A stretch of 64,000 bases of DNA. Origin: JAXGQE01 sp040766585 (GTDB taxonomy: Bacteria > Bacillota > SLNR01). Positions within the stretch are counted from its first letter, which is position 1, and each line of letters begins with the position of its first letter. Of this stretch, positions 35,046 through 43,114 are shown piece after piece. The stretch lies in contig JAXGQE010000004.1 in the NCBI GenBank assembly GCA_040766585.1, positions 62,001-126,000 of the forward strand. The letters are read 5' to 3'. The notes below the pieces were generated by a model. That model searched no databases and was not told the origin of the DNA. It saw only the letters and a program-made list of their open reading frames with translations. Both the position numbers and the translations under genes were made by a program.

Positions 35046-36920
35046 ATGAAAGAGATTCAGTTGGAAGCATTCTTGACGGATGTGGAAAAACCGTCACGAT
35101 ATATTGGCACGGAATGGAATTCTGTGCACAAGGAGATCTCTGGGGACATGACCCGATTTGCCCTGGCGTTTCCAGATCTCTATGAAGTGGGAATGTCGCA
35201 TTTGGGGACGAAAATATTGTATCATACGCTGAATCGGCGCAGCGATGTCTTTGCAGAACGTACTTTTGCTCCTTGGACAGATATGGAACGGGAAATGAGG
35301 CAGCGGAAAGTTCCGCTCTTTTCTCTGGAAAGCCGGACTCCTTTGAATCAGTTCGATATGATCGGCTTCACTCTGCAGTATGAACTGAGCTACACCAACA
35401 TTTTGAATATGCTGGATCTAGCGGGTATACCGCTTCGGGCAGACGAACGGGATCACACGCACCCTCTGATCATCGCCGGTGGGCCCTGCGCTTTCAATGT
35501 GGAACCGCTGGCCCCTTTTATGGATGTGATTCATCTGGGAGAGAGCGAGGAAGCGCTGCACGAGATTGTATCCACCTACCGGGAATGCCAGCGGCATGAT
35601 CCCCGGAACCGGAAATTCCTGTTGGAGAGGCTGCAGGATATACAGGGTGTATACATACCATCCTTTTACGCCCCACGCTATCACAGCGATGGGACACTGG
35701 AGGGGTTGGATAAACTGAATGGAAAAGCTCCGGATCGCATCCAGAAGGCCGTTGTTCGTGACCTGGACAAAGTGGATTATCCCACCGAACCCATTGTGCC
35801 CTTTTTAGAGATTGTTCACGATCGGATGATGCTGGAAGTTTTCCGAGGTTGCACACGAGGATGTCGTTTCTGCCAGGCCGGGATGATTTATCGTCCTGTG
35901 CGGGAGCGATCCAAAGAGGAACTGCTTCGCCAGGCCGAGGCCCTGATCCGGGCAACGGGTTACGACGAGATTTCATTGACATCGCTGAATACCAGCGATT
36001 ACTCCCAAATCCAGAGCCTTGTGAAAACCATGGTGGACTGCTACGGTCCGGCCGGGATAGGGTTGTCGCTGCCGTCGTCACGGGTGGATTCATTCTCCAT
36101 CGGGCTTCTGGAGGAAATCCAGAAGGTGCGGAAAACAGGCCTGACGCTGGCTCCGGAGGCGGGTTCTCAAAGGCTGAGGGACGTGATTAACAAAAATGTC
36201 ACCGAGGAAGATTATCTTTCTGCTGTGAGGGATGCCTTTGGTGCCGGGTGGACGGGTATCAAGCTGTACTTCATGATAGGACTGCCGACTGAAACGGACG
36301 AGGATATTGCCGGTATTGCTGATCTGGCGGAAAAAGCGGTGCAGATCTATAACTCCGACCATAAGGGAGGCCAGAATCGCCGGAAACCACTGCGGATTAC
36401 CATCAGTGTGGCGGGGTTTGTTCCCAAACCCCACACCCCGTTTCAGTGGGAAGCGCAGGATTCCGTGGATGAATTAAAGCGAAAGCAGAAGCTGCTGAAA
36501 GATCGGATTCGGAATCGGGCAATTCATTTGAACTGGCACGATGCAGAAGTCAGCTTTCTGGAAGCAGTGTTTGCCAGAGGAGACCGCCATGTGGCAGACG
36601 CTCTGGAGCGAGCCTGGCAGTTGGGATGCAAGTTCGATGGCTGGACGGAAATGTATCGCCACGACTTGTGGATGAAGGCATTTCAGGACACTGGCGTGGA
36701 CCCCCATTTTTACGCCAACCGCATCAGACCCCTAAATGAAGTATTGCCCTGGGATCATCTGGACTCGGGTGTGTCTAAAGATTTCCTCATGGTTGAGAGA
36801 GAACAGGCATGGTCGGAAAAAACAACACCGGACTGTCGGTTTGAAGACTGCCAGCAGTGCGGTGTCTGCCCGGACCTACAGGTTGCAATCCAGCTGAAAG
36901 GCGGTCATTCGGATGCATAA
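35046..36920 (+). CDS. Radical SAM protein, TIGR03960 family
   Basis: A 624-residue protein. An N-terminal B12-binding-like region (ALAFPDLYEVGMSHLG, IIAGGPCAFN) precedes the radical SAM core, which has the [4Fe-4S] motif RGCTRGCRFCQ (first Cys about residue 269). The C-terminus has extra cysteines (FEDCQQCGVC). This family almost always sits beside a DUF2344 (TIGR03936) gene and RNase G or rplU, exactly as here. The reaction is unknown; an RNA or ribosomal-protein modification is a guess from context. Confidence 0.9.
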   Translation: MKEIQLEAFLTDVEKPSRYIGTEWNSVHKEISGDMTRFALAFPDLYEVGMSHLGTKILYHTLNRRSDVFAERTFAPWTDMEREMRQRKVPLFSLESRTPLNQFDMIGFTLQYELSYTNILNMLDLAGIPLRADERDHTHPLIIAGGPCAFNVEPLAPFMDVIHLGESEEALHEIVSTYRECQRHDPRNRKFLLERLQDIQGVYIPSFYAPRYHSDGTLEGLDKLNGKAPDRIQKAVVRDLDKVDYPTEPIVPFLEIVHDRMMLEVFRGCTRGCRFCQAGMIYRPVRERSKEELLRQAEALIRATGYDEISLTSLNTSDYSQIQSLVKTMVDCYGPAGIGLSLPSSRVDSFSIGLLEEIQKVRKTGLTLAPEAGSQRLRDVINKNVTEEDYLSAVRDAFGAGWTGIKLYFMIGLPTETDEDIAGIADLAEKAVQIYNSDHKGGQNRRKPLRITISVAGFVPKPHTPFQWEAQDSVDELKRKQKLLKDRIRNRAIHLNWHDAEVSFLEAVFARGDRHVADALERAWQLGCKFDGWTEMYRHDLWMKAFQDTGVDPHFYANRIRPLNEVLPWDHLDSGVSKDFLMVEREQAWSEKTTPDCRFEDCQQCGVCPDLQVAIQLKGGHSDA

Positions 36921-37638
36921 ATACCGGGTGCAGTTTGAAAAAGGAGAATCGGTCCGATATATTTCGCATCTCGATCTGAGCAAACTTTTTCAGCGTGCTT
37001 TTCGGAGAGCACATCTTCCGGTGGCTTATTCGGAAGGATTCAACCCGCACCCGAAAATGTCGCTAGCGTCTGCTTTGCGGTTGGGGTTTGTCAGCCGGAG
37101 TGAATATCTGGATGTGGAGCTGTCCGAAGAGATGGACCCGGCTTTGGTTCATTCTGTGCTGCAAAAGAGTTTGCCTGCAGGGATTCAGATCCGAATCGTC
37201 CGGGTCATTCCTGATGATGCCCCTGCGGCCATGGCGGTTATCAATGCAGCAGAGTACAGTTTGATGTGCTCGGACCTGTTGGTTGCCCCTGAAACCGCGG
37301 AGGCTGCACTTCAGGCCCTGCTGGATGAAGACGAGCTCATGGTTGACCGGGAGACCAAAAAAGGGATGAAGCGGGTCGACTTGAAGCCGTTGATTTATGG
37401 TGCGGTAGTCTGCAGCGATGAGAAGAAGAATGCATCGATCCATCTGCTGTTGGCCGCATCCGATCAGGGCACGGCGCGACCGGAGGAAGTGGCTGCCCTG
37501 CTTTGTCAGAAAGGATTTTGTCCCGGAGAAGGGAATATTCACATTGAGAGGATCGGACTGTATCGAAGGTACCCGGATGGAGAATTGAAAACTCCATTGG
37601 AAGTGCTTTCGAAGGATAGTATGGTGAAGCCGGAGTAG
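36913..37638 (+). CDS. TIGR03936/DUF2344 family protein
   Basis: A 241-residue protein, partner of the upstream radical SAM protein, overlapping it by eight bases. Family signatures are KYRVQFEKGESVRYISHLDL at the N-terminus and AYSEGFNPHPKMS at about residues 37-49. In some genomes the two are fused. The function is unknown; an auxiliary substrate-binding role for the radical SAM enzyme is inferred. Confidence 0.88.
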   Translation: MHKYRVQFEKGESVRYISHLDLSKLFQRAFRRAHLPVAYSEGFNPHPKMSLASALRLGFVSRSEYLDVELSEEMDPALVHSVLQKSLPAGIQIRIVRVIPDDAPAAMAVINAAEYSLMCSDLLVAPETAEAALQALLDEDELMVDRETKKGMKRVDLKPLIYGAVVCSDEKKNASIHLLLAASDQGTARPEEVAALLCQKGFCPGEGNIHIERIGLYRRYPDGELKTPLEVLSKDSMVKPE

Positions 37639-37664
37639 ATCGGCAGCCGAAGGGGTGAAAGATC

Positions 37665-39383
37665 ATGTCCAAAGAGATCATCGTGCACGTCGATAGAGAA
37701 GAAACCCGGGCCGCTGTCATGGAAGATGATGTGTTGGTGGAGTTTTATCTGGAAAGACCCGTCCGTCAGCGCCTGGCTGGAAATATATACAAAGGGAAAG
37801 TGGAGAATGTTCTCCCGGGGATGCAGGCCGCTTTTGTCAATGTGGGGCTGGAAAAGAATGCTTTTTTGTATGTCAGCGATGCGCTTTCTTCCCGAAACAA
37901 TGGAGAAGAGGATGACATACCGGAAGGAATCAAACATGTCTCCATCAAAGATCTGCTCCACCAGGGTCAGTCTCTTCTGGTGCAGATCAACAAAGAGCCC
38001 ATTGGCACCAAAGGAGCTCGTGTAACCACTCACATTACTCTGCCCGGCCGATACATGGTTCTGATGCCGGATGTAGAGTATGTCGGCGTGTCTCGACGAA
38101 TCGAAAATGACAAAGAACGAGATCGACTGAGGAGCATTGCTGAAAAAGCCAGGCCCAAAGGAATGGGATTGATTGTCCGGACGGTGGCAGAGGGAAAGGA
38201 TGAAGAGGAACTGGCCCACGATGCCAAGGTTCTGGCGAAATTGTGGAAACGAATTAAGGGCAAAGAACGCAATGCCTCTCCTCCGGCTTTGCTGCACCGA
38301 GATTTGGGACTGATCGAGCGAATGATCCGGGATGTTTTCTCCGAGGATGTGGATCGTTTTATCATCGACTCTCAAAGTGAATATGAGCGAGTGCTGGATC
38401 TGGTGGAAATCATATCTCCCGAATTGAAAGACCGTGTGGAATTGTTCAATTACCGTCAAGGCGATATCTTTGATGTGTATGGGATTGATCAGGAAATTGA
38501 GCGGGCAACCAAACGGAAAGTCTGGTTGAAATGCGGTGGATACATTGTCATTGATCGAACGGAAGCGCTTACAGTCATTGATGTAAATACAGGTAAATTT
38601 GTCGGCAGCACCAGCCTGGCCAGTACTGTGCTGAAAACCAATCTGGATGCAGCTGTTGAGATTGCCCGGCAAATTCGACTCAGAAACATTGGCGGGATCA
38701 TTGTCACGGATTTCATTGATATGGACTCCAGCGCAGATCAGGACAAAGTGCTGACAGCTCTGGAAGATGCACTGAAAAAGGATAAAACAAAGACCAATAT
38801 CCTGGGGATCACCCAACTGGGACTGGTGGAGATGACACGAAAGAAAACATCCCAGGGACTGGATGATTTGATGTTCAGACAATGTCCATGCTGCGATGGC
38901 CGAGGGAAGGTGCTTTCGGAGGAGACCATGAGCCGAAAGGTGGAGCGGGAAATTCGAAAAATCCTTCAGCATTCTGTCATAGAAGCCATTCTGATTGAAG
39001 TGCATCCGTCTGTGGCAGGGCTGCTGATTGGCGCCGGCGGATCCCGTCTGAAGGAGCTGGAAAAGGACACGGGAAAGCATATTTACATTCGAGGGTCCTT
39101 GGAGGCTGGTTTGGAAGAAATTAAAATTTGCATTGCCGGCACTAAAGAGGAGGTTGAGCGAAAAGCCCAACCGGTTCGTGTCGGCCAGATTCTTGAGCTT
39201 ACGATTGACGAACCTCACAGCGGGAATCCATGGAATGGGATTGCCCGGCTGGAAGGATTTGTGGTGGATGTGGAAGGCGGAGGCGAACTGGTCGGTGAAC
39301 GGGTCATGGTGGAAATTGTGGATGTTCACAAAACTTTCGCCAAAGGGCGCGTATGCGGGGAGTATGTCAATAGTCTGAGATAA
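37665..39383 (+). CDS. rng: Ribonuclease G (RNase E/G family) with C-terminal TRAM-like domain
   Basis: Endoribonuclease for 5' processing of rRNA and mRNA decay. The 572-residue protein has the S1 domain (NIYKGKVENVLPGMQAAFV), the catalytic DNase I-like domain with VIDVNTGKFVG and ITDFIDMD-like acidic motifs, and the zinc-link CPCCDGRGKV. The last 75 residues (GQILELTIDE to FAKGRVCGEY) resemble a TRAM RNA-binding domain, which E. coli RNase G lacks. The final five residues VNSLR and the TAA stop derive from an inserted IS element. The original stop was probably TGA directly after GEY. Confidence 0.93.
   Translation: MSKEIIVHVDREETRAAVMEDDVLVEFYLERPVRQRLAGNIYKGKVENVLPGMQAAFVNVGLEKNAFLYVSDALSSRNNGEEDDIPEGIKHVSIKDLLHQGQSLLVQINKEPIGTKGARVTTHITLPGRYMVLMPDVEYVGVSRRIENDKERDRLRSIAEKARPKGMGLIVRTVAEGKDEEELAHDAKVLAKLWKRIKGKERNASPPALLHRDLGLIERMIRDVFSEDVDRFIIDSQSEYERVLDLVEIISPELKDRVELFNYRQGDIFDVYGIDQEIERATKRKVWLKCGGYIVIDRTEALTVIDVNTGKFVGSTSLASTVLKTNLDAAVEIARQIRLRNIGGIIVTDFIDMDSSADQDKVLTALEDALKKDKTKTNILGITQLGLVEMTRKKTSQGLDDLMFRQCPCCDGRGKVLSEETMSRKVEREIRKILQHSVIEAILIEVHPSVAGLLIGAGGSRLKELEKDTGKHIYIRGSLEAGLEEIKICIAGTKEEVERKAQPVRVGQILELTIDEPHSGNPWNGIARLEGFVVDVEGGGELVGERVMVEIVDVHKTFAKGRVCGEYVNSLR
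39347..39365 (+). repeat. Target-site duplication, left copy
   Basis: GCGCGTATGCGGGGAGTAT, the end of the rng coding region. It recurs with one G fewer at 41002-41019, immediately outside the other end of the IS element. Confidence 0.85.
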
Positions 39384-39388
39384 TGTCA
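39366..39388 (+). repeat. Left terminal inverted repeat of the IS
   Basis: The core GATAATGTCA at 39379-39388 matches the right end exactly. The similarity extends outward through TCTG to the GT at 39366. The TAA in the core acts as the present rng stop codon. Confidence 0.8.
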
Positions 39389-39456
39389 CCTAAAAGAGAC
39401 GAGATTATTCTGAGAAAATGTCACCTTGAATAAGTCAAGAAAGAGTTGAAGAATTT

Positions 39457-39593
39457 GTGGGGACGCTGTCCCCACCCCTGTCCTGGCCGGAAGGCAGGTG
39501 CCTGATGGGACAGGCACCTAAAAACAGGGATGGACAATCACAGGGGACTGTCAAGGGTACACAAGCGAATAAGACCGCTCGCCCTTGACAGTC
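39457..39593 (+). repeat. Three consecutive perfect hairpins in the IS tail
   Basis: GTGGGGAC/GTCCCCAC (39457-39475, 3-base loop), AGGTGCCTG/CAGGCACCT (39496-39519, 6-base loop) and GACTGTCAAGGG/CCCTTGACAGTC (39546-39593, 24-base loop). All are perfect although the neighbouring transposase is ruined. They may be transcript-end structures, a nested REP/MITE-like repeat, or terminators shielding the IS. Confidence 0.8.
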
Positions 39594-39668
39594 TGAAGCA
39601 AATCCTCTATGCCCATGGACGGACGGAGCTAAACAGATCATCCAACATGGCGAGCATTTCAGCATCTC

Positions 39669-40925
39669 TCATGAAGCCATAAAGGGGGACAGGGTTTTTA
39701 GCACTTTTCGCCAGGGATGATCGGCCGATGGAGGGGACCCCATTTTCAGGGCGGTTGATTTTTCAACCAGATCCATTTTCTTAGGCCTTTGATCCAGAAT
39801 GGCGGTCTGGAAAAGCGCATCTTTGTAGATGCAGCGGATTCCTTGAAGCGGATGATCCAAGACGGTCACTTGGCCTTCGGCATGGCTTGAACGGGTTTAT
39901 GGTGCTGCATTAACTGATAATACAGACCCTGGTACGAAAAAGCGCCCTGGTCGATGAGAGTACGGGTATGTTTGATACAAAGCACCGTAGTGAGATCACA
40001 AGAAGAATCCACCGGGCGAAAAGCCGGGAGCGAGTCTTGCGGAACCACCGCAAATCGAAGGTTAAAATGGCGGATCATTTCCGGTAAGAAGGCATTGGCT
40101 TGTTCCAGGAAGTAATGCCACTGAGTTCAAACATCACCGGCAATCGACTTTGCAGGGTGTTCCAGACCGTTCGATACGGCCCTTGGCTTGGGGAGCGGGC
40201 TTTGATCATCTGAATGGCAAGCTCTTGCATGGCCCGTCCGAATTGGGTCAAAGGCTCAGTGACTCCTTGAAGCTGATCTTCTAGCGAGACAGCCGTATCC
40301 TTCGGAGAAAAGAGAGATGGTGTGGCGGTCACAGTACAATTTCGCCGGACGGCCATATTCTTTGAGAAGTTGATTCATCACCTGAAGTAACATACGAGAC
40401 ACTCATTTTCCGAAAAATGCAGCCTAAGATGGCCCCAGTGGCATCATCAATGCCCCCATGCAATGTGATGGGCTTTTCATTGGGAATCCAGGCAAAAGGG
40501 GAAGCATCCATTTGAACCAGAATGCCTGCCTGGCTCTGTCTTTTACGACGATGGTGTGCCTTTTTCTGGCGATGAATTTGGGGCTTTTAATCCCGCCTGA
40601 GTCAGCGTGCGGTAAACGGTGGGATAACTCACATGGATCCTTCCATCTCCGCTAAAAGCTCGTGGAAATGAGCAAATTGGCCGATGGATACTTAGTCTGT
40701 TTGAGAGAGACTATGTGTGTGCAAAGCGGATCAGAAACAGCGTGTGCGGGTGCTCGACCTCGATTTTTATGGATGAGAAACGACGGTCCGTGGTTCAAAA
40801 CCCCTCCTTTTAAACGGAGCACTTGTCGTTCACTGAGGCCCAACATCTGCCGCTGTTTTGATGGTAATTACTTTATCAATCGTTTGGTTAATGACCCGAA
40901 GTTTTTCGACTTCTTGTAGAGTCAT
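39669..40925 (-). pseudogene. ISNCY/IS1202-type transposase, frameshifted remnant
   Basis: Read on the minus strand from the ATG at 40925, pieces of one transposase occur in order but in different frames. They are an N-terminal segment, a helix-turn-helix (LGLSERQVLRLK and HKNRGRAP, 40652-40846), a first catalytic region (MDASPFAWI, GGIDDATGAILG, 40329-40511), a middle region (LTQFGRAMQELAIQMIKARSP, 40075-40356), and C-terminal pieces to 39669. A frameshift directly before LGLSERQ and several later ones rule out a working enzyme. Confidence 0.85.
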
Positions 40926-40976
40926 GTTGAATATCTCCCTTCTCATAGGTGACATTTTATCAGAATAAATTCAACA

Positions 40977-41001
40977 TGACATTATCACAGAATAACTACA
41001 C
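40977..41001 (+). repeat. Right terminal inverted repeat of the IS
   Basis: TGACATTATC at 40977-40986 is the exact complement of the left-end core. The match continues through CAGA to the AC at 41000-41001. Confidence 0.8.
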
Positions 41002-41019
41002 GCGCGTATGCGGGAGTAT
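41002..41019 (+). repeat. Target-site duplication, right copy
   Basis: GCGCGTATGCGGGAGTAT, the same as 39347-39365 apart from one missing G. The next bases TGA would be the original rng stop and also form part of the rplU -35 box. Confidence 0.85.
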
Positions 41020-41047
41020 TGACAGGTAAGGGCTCCTGTGATAGAAT
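41019..41047 (+). promoter_or_regulatory. Promoter of rplU-prp-rpmA
   Basis: A perfect TTGACA (41019-41024), a 17-base spacer and TAGAAT (41042-41047). The -35 box overlaps the ancestral rng stop codon and starts at the end of the target duplication, so the IS insertion left it intact. Confidence 0.85.
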
Positions 41048-41142
41048 AAATGTCTGTAAGTGGCTCTTTTGCTGCTTCAACCGCACAGTCCAGGTTCAAA
41101 ATGCCGATGGTGTTGCCTGGGGTGGCGAGTCGAATTAGGAGG
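41048..41142 (+). promoter_or_regulatory. Candidate L21 leader (ribosomal protein autoregulation)
   Basis: An untranslated leader of about 95 bases between the promoter and the rplU ribosome binding site. Leaders before rplU in Firmicutes are known as autoregulatory L21 leaders. Pairable segments are present, but I could not confirm the family structure by eye. Confidence 0.4.
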
Positions 41143-41150
41143 TGCGTCAT

Positions 41151-41462
41151 TTGTACGCAATTATTGAAACAGGTGGAAAACAGTACAAAGTGCAGGAAGG
41201 CGATACGCTTCAAGTGGAAAAACTTCCTGCCGAATCCGGTGACACCGTGACGATTGACAAAGTGCTGATGGTCAATCAGGATGGGGAGATTCGTTTGGGG
41301 ACTCCCTACATCGAAGGTGCCACCGTTACGGCAACCATGGTGGAACAGGGCAAAGGGAAAAAGATCATTGTCTACAAATACAAGGCCAAAGCGAATTACC
41401 GGCGCAAACGGGGTCACCGTCAGCCGTACAGTGAAATTCAGATCGAAAAAATCGAACTGTAA
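41151..41462 (+). CDS. rplU: 50S ribosomal protein L21
   Basis: A 103-residue 23S rRNA-binding protein, exactly the usual length. It starts YAIIETGGKQYKV and ends with the L21 signature KANYRRKRGHRQPYSEIQI. The TTG at 41151 is eight bases after AGGAGG; an in-frame GTG at 41142 lies within that site. prp and rpmA follow in one operon. Confidence 0.97.
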   Translation: MYAIIETGGKQYKVQEGDTLQVEKLPAESGDTVTIDKVLMVNQDGEIRLGTPYIEGATVTATMVEQGKGKKIIVYKYKAKANYRRKRGHRQPYSEIQIEKIEL

Positions 41463-41476
41463 ACCGGGAGCAGCCC

Positions 41477-41806
41477 ATGATACACGTGAGAGTGCACAGA
41501 GAACCTCAAGGTTCGGTCCGGACTCTGACTGTGAGCGGACATGCCGAATATGCTGAAAAGGGTCAGGATATTGTCTGTGCAGGAGTATCTGCGCTGGTGC
41601 AGATGATTCCCATCGCACTGGAGCGGCTTTCGTCAGTCCGGTATCGATTCGTTCAAAGGTCAGGGAATTTCAGGCTGAGATTGTTCAGCCCCGACGGGGC
41701 AGATGAAAATGAAGTGCAGTTTCTTGTGGAATCGGTATTGTGCGCACTCGCTGAAATTGAAAACAATTATGCAGCATTTATAAAGATTGAAGATAAAGGG
41801 AGGTAA
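41477..41806 (+). CDS. prp: Ribosomal-processing cysteine protease Prp
   Basis: A 109-residue protease of the YsxB/Prp family that removes the N-terminal extension of L27 in Firmicutes and relatives. The catalytic His and Cys are in SGHAEYAEKGQDIVCAGVSAL (split across residues about 20-40). It lies between rplU and rpmA as usual, and the L27 encoded next has the matching cleavable extension. Confidence 0.94.
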   Translation: MIHVRVHREPQGSVRTLTVSGHAEYAEKGQDIVCAGVSALVQMIPIALERLSSVRYRFVQRSGNFRLRLFSPDGADENEVQFLVESVLCALAEIENNYAAFIKIEDKGR

Positions 41807-41811
41807 AAAGC

Positions 41812-42108
41812 ATGCTGAAAATGGATCTACAACTGTTCGCCCACAAAAAAGGGGTCGGCAGTTCACGAAACGGACGAGACACGATCGGCCGAAGACTGGG
41901 AATTAAAAGCCATGACGGCCAGCTTGTAACAGCCGGCAGTATCTTGGTACGCCAGCGCGGAACAAGAATCCATCCCGGAAACAATGTAGGGATAGGTAAA
42001 GACGATACACTGTACGCCAAAGTTGACGGATATGTAAGCTATGCCCGTAAAGGGAAAGACCGGAAATGTGCCCATGTAAAACCGGTTGAAGCCGAAGCGG
42101 CTGTATAG
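41812..42108 (+). CDS. rpmA: 50S ribosomal protein L27 with cleavable N-terminal extension
   Basis: A 98-residue protein. It begins MLKMDLQLFAHKKG; the MLKxxLQxF segment is the extension known to be cut by Prp in Firmicutes, probably after LF, exposing AHKKG near the peptidyl transferase centre. The body has the normal L27 signature (SSRNGRDTIGRRLGIK). AGGGAGG precedes the ATG, five bases after the prp stop. Confidence 0.97.
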   Translation: MLKMDLQLFAHKKGVGSSRNGRDTIGRRLGIKSHDGQLVTAGSILVRQRGTRIHPGNNVGIGKDDTLYAKVDGYVSYARKGKDRKCAHVKPVEAEAAV

Positions 42109-42138
42109 ACAAAGAACTGCGGATGGGAAGCAATAACT

Positions 42139-42167
42139 GGTGCCGGATGAGTCCGGCACCGTTTTTT
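42139..42167 (+). terminator. Terminator after rpmA
   Basis: The 9-bp stem GGTGCCGGA/TCCGGCACC (42139-42147/42152-42160) with a TGAG loop, then G and six Ts. Confidence 0.93.
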
Positions 42168-42259
42168 CTGCCTTAGCAGGGGAATGTCAGGATTGGAAGG
42201 GGAATTTTTTTTTGTGCAGAACTAATGATTGAACGGATCAAACGTCAGGATGTGGTCAT

Positions 42260-43096
42260 TTGAGTAACTGCAGTAAATGCATCGATCTGCTTAGGGTATT
42301 GGCTGGAAAAGTACGGATGTGTTTTTCGAACGCAATGAGAGATGTTTTCCAATTATTGATTAAGCTAAAAGAAAGTACGATTTACCTCAGCACTCTGCAG
42401 GGATTGACTTTTTTGGGCAGCCGGCGGGCATGGGCTTCTGAACTGGAGAAATCCTCTGATTTTCAGAGAATGGCTCGAATGCACAGCCGGGAAATGACGG
42501 AATGGGTGAACACCTGCCGCTCTCTGCACCATGAGTTTATCAATCACATGCAAGTGATCTACGGAATGGTTCAGACAGAAAAAAGTGACAGTGTGCCCGA
42601 TTACATTCGAAGAATCAGTCAAGACATTGCCATTCGCCACGCCCTCGATGGTGTTGAGCCGGGTCTTTTTGCCCAGATGATTCATGGGATGATGAACGCT
42701 GCCCGGAGCATGGCTCTGGACTTTTCTGTTCGTGTTCGGGCTGATGCGCCATGGCTTGGATTTCAGGACCGGATGGATGAAAAAGTATTGCTGTTGAGGA
42801 TACTCCTTTTGAACGTGATGAATGGATTGTCTCATCAGCCGGATGATATGCGCTGGCTGACAATGACCATTGAGATTGTCCCGGAGATGGATCGTGTGGA
42901 GATTGAATTCCCTTCCATGGATGGTAAAGAGCTCAGCACCCTTCCGACAGACATGAAAAAGATGCTGGGCTGGGATGACACTATGAATGCGGCGGACATT
43001 TGGACCGGTCTGCTACAAGGACAGTACTGGACGGAGAAAATGGCTGACGGGAAGGAACGGATCATTTTGGTTTCTCCCCGAAATACAGATACATAG
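42260..43096 (+). CDS. Spo0B-like sporulation phosphotransferase
   Basis: A 278-residue protein located between rpmA and obg, where spo0B lies in Bacillus. The region RSLHHEFINHMQVIYGMVQ (about residues 88-106) matches the Spo0B/DpiB-type helical hairpin with the phosphoacceptor histidine. The C-terminal half could be a degenerate ATPase-like domain, without clear N or G boxes. About 85 residues precede the helix, more than in Bacillus Spo0B. The TTG start is uncertain because no strong ribosome binding site is seen. Phosphorelay function is inferred from position and motif. Confidence 0.65.
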   Translation: MSNCSKCIDLLRVLAGKVRMCFSNAMRDVFQLLIKLKESTIYLSTLQGLTFLGSRRAWASELEKSSDFQRMARMHSREMTEWVNTCRSLHHEFINHMQVIYGMVQTEKSDSVPDYIRRISQDIAIRHALDGVEPGLFAQMIHGMMNAARSMALDFSVRVRADAPWLGFQDRMDEKVLLLRILLLNVMNGLSHQPDDMRWLTMTIEIVPEMDRVEIEFPSMDGKELSTLPTDMKKMLGWDDTMNAADIWTGLLQGQYWTEKMADGKERIILVSPRNTDT

Positions 43097-43114
43097 AAAT
43101 GTAGGGATGCGATT

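Larger units (their letters stand above)
39366..41001 (-). mobile_element. Degenerate ISNCY (IS1202-group) insertion sequence
   Basis: A 1636-bp element bounded by inverted ends: left GT..AATAGTCTGAGATAATGTCA (39366-39388), and right end, read on the complement, GT..GTTATTCTGTGATAATGTCA (from 41001). A second nested pair ATTCTGA(G/T)AAAATGTCACCT lies just inside both ends. An imperfect 18-19 bp direct repeat flanks it. It carries a transposase pseudogene on the minus strand and a hairpin-rich tail. IS1202-like elements are known to make unusually long target duplications, which fits. Confidence 0.82.

Noticed and set aside
37539..39389. A 616-codon open frame on the minus strand, exactly antisense to rng
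   Set aside because: rng is a well supported gene in the opposite strand. The antisense frame has no family signature or ribosome binding site and arises from codon bias.
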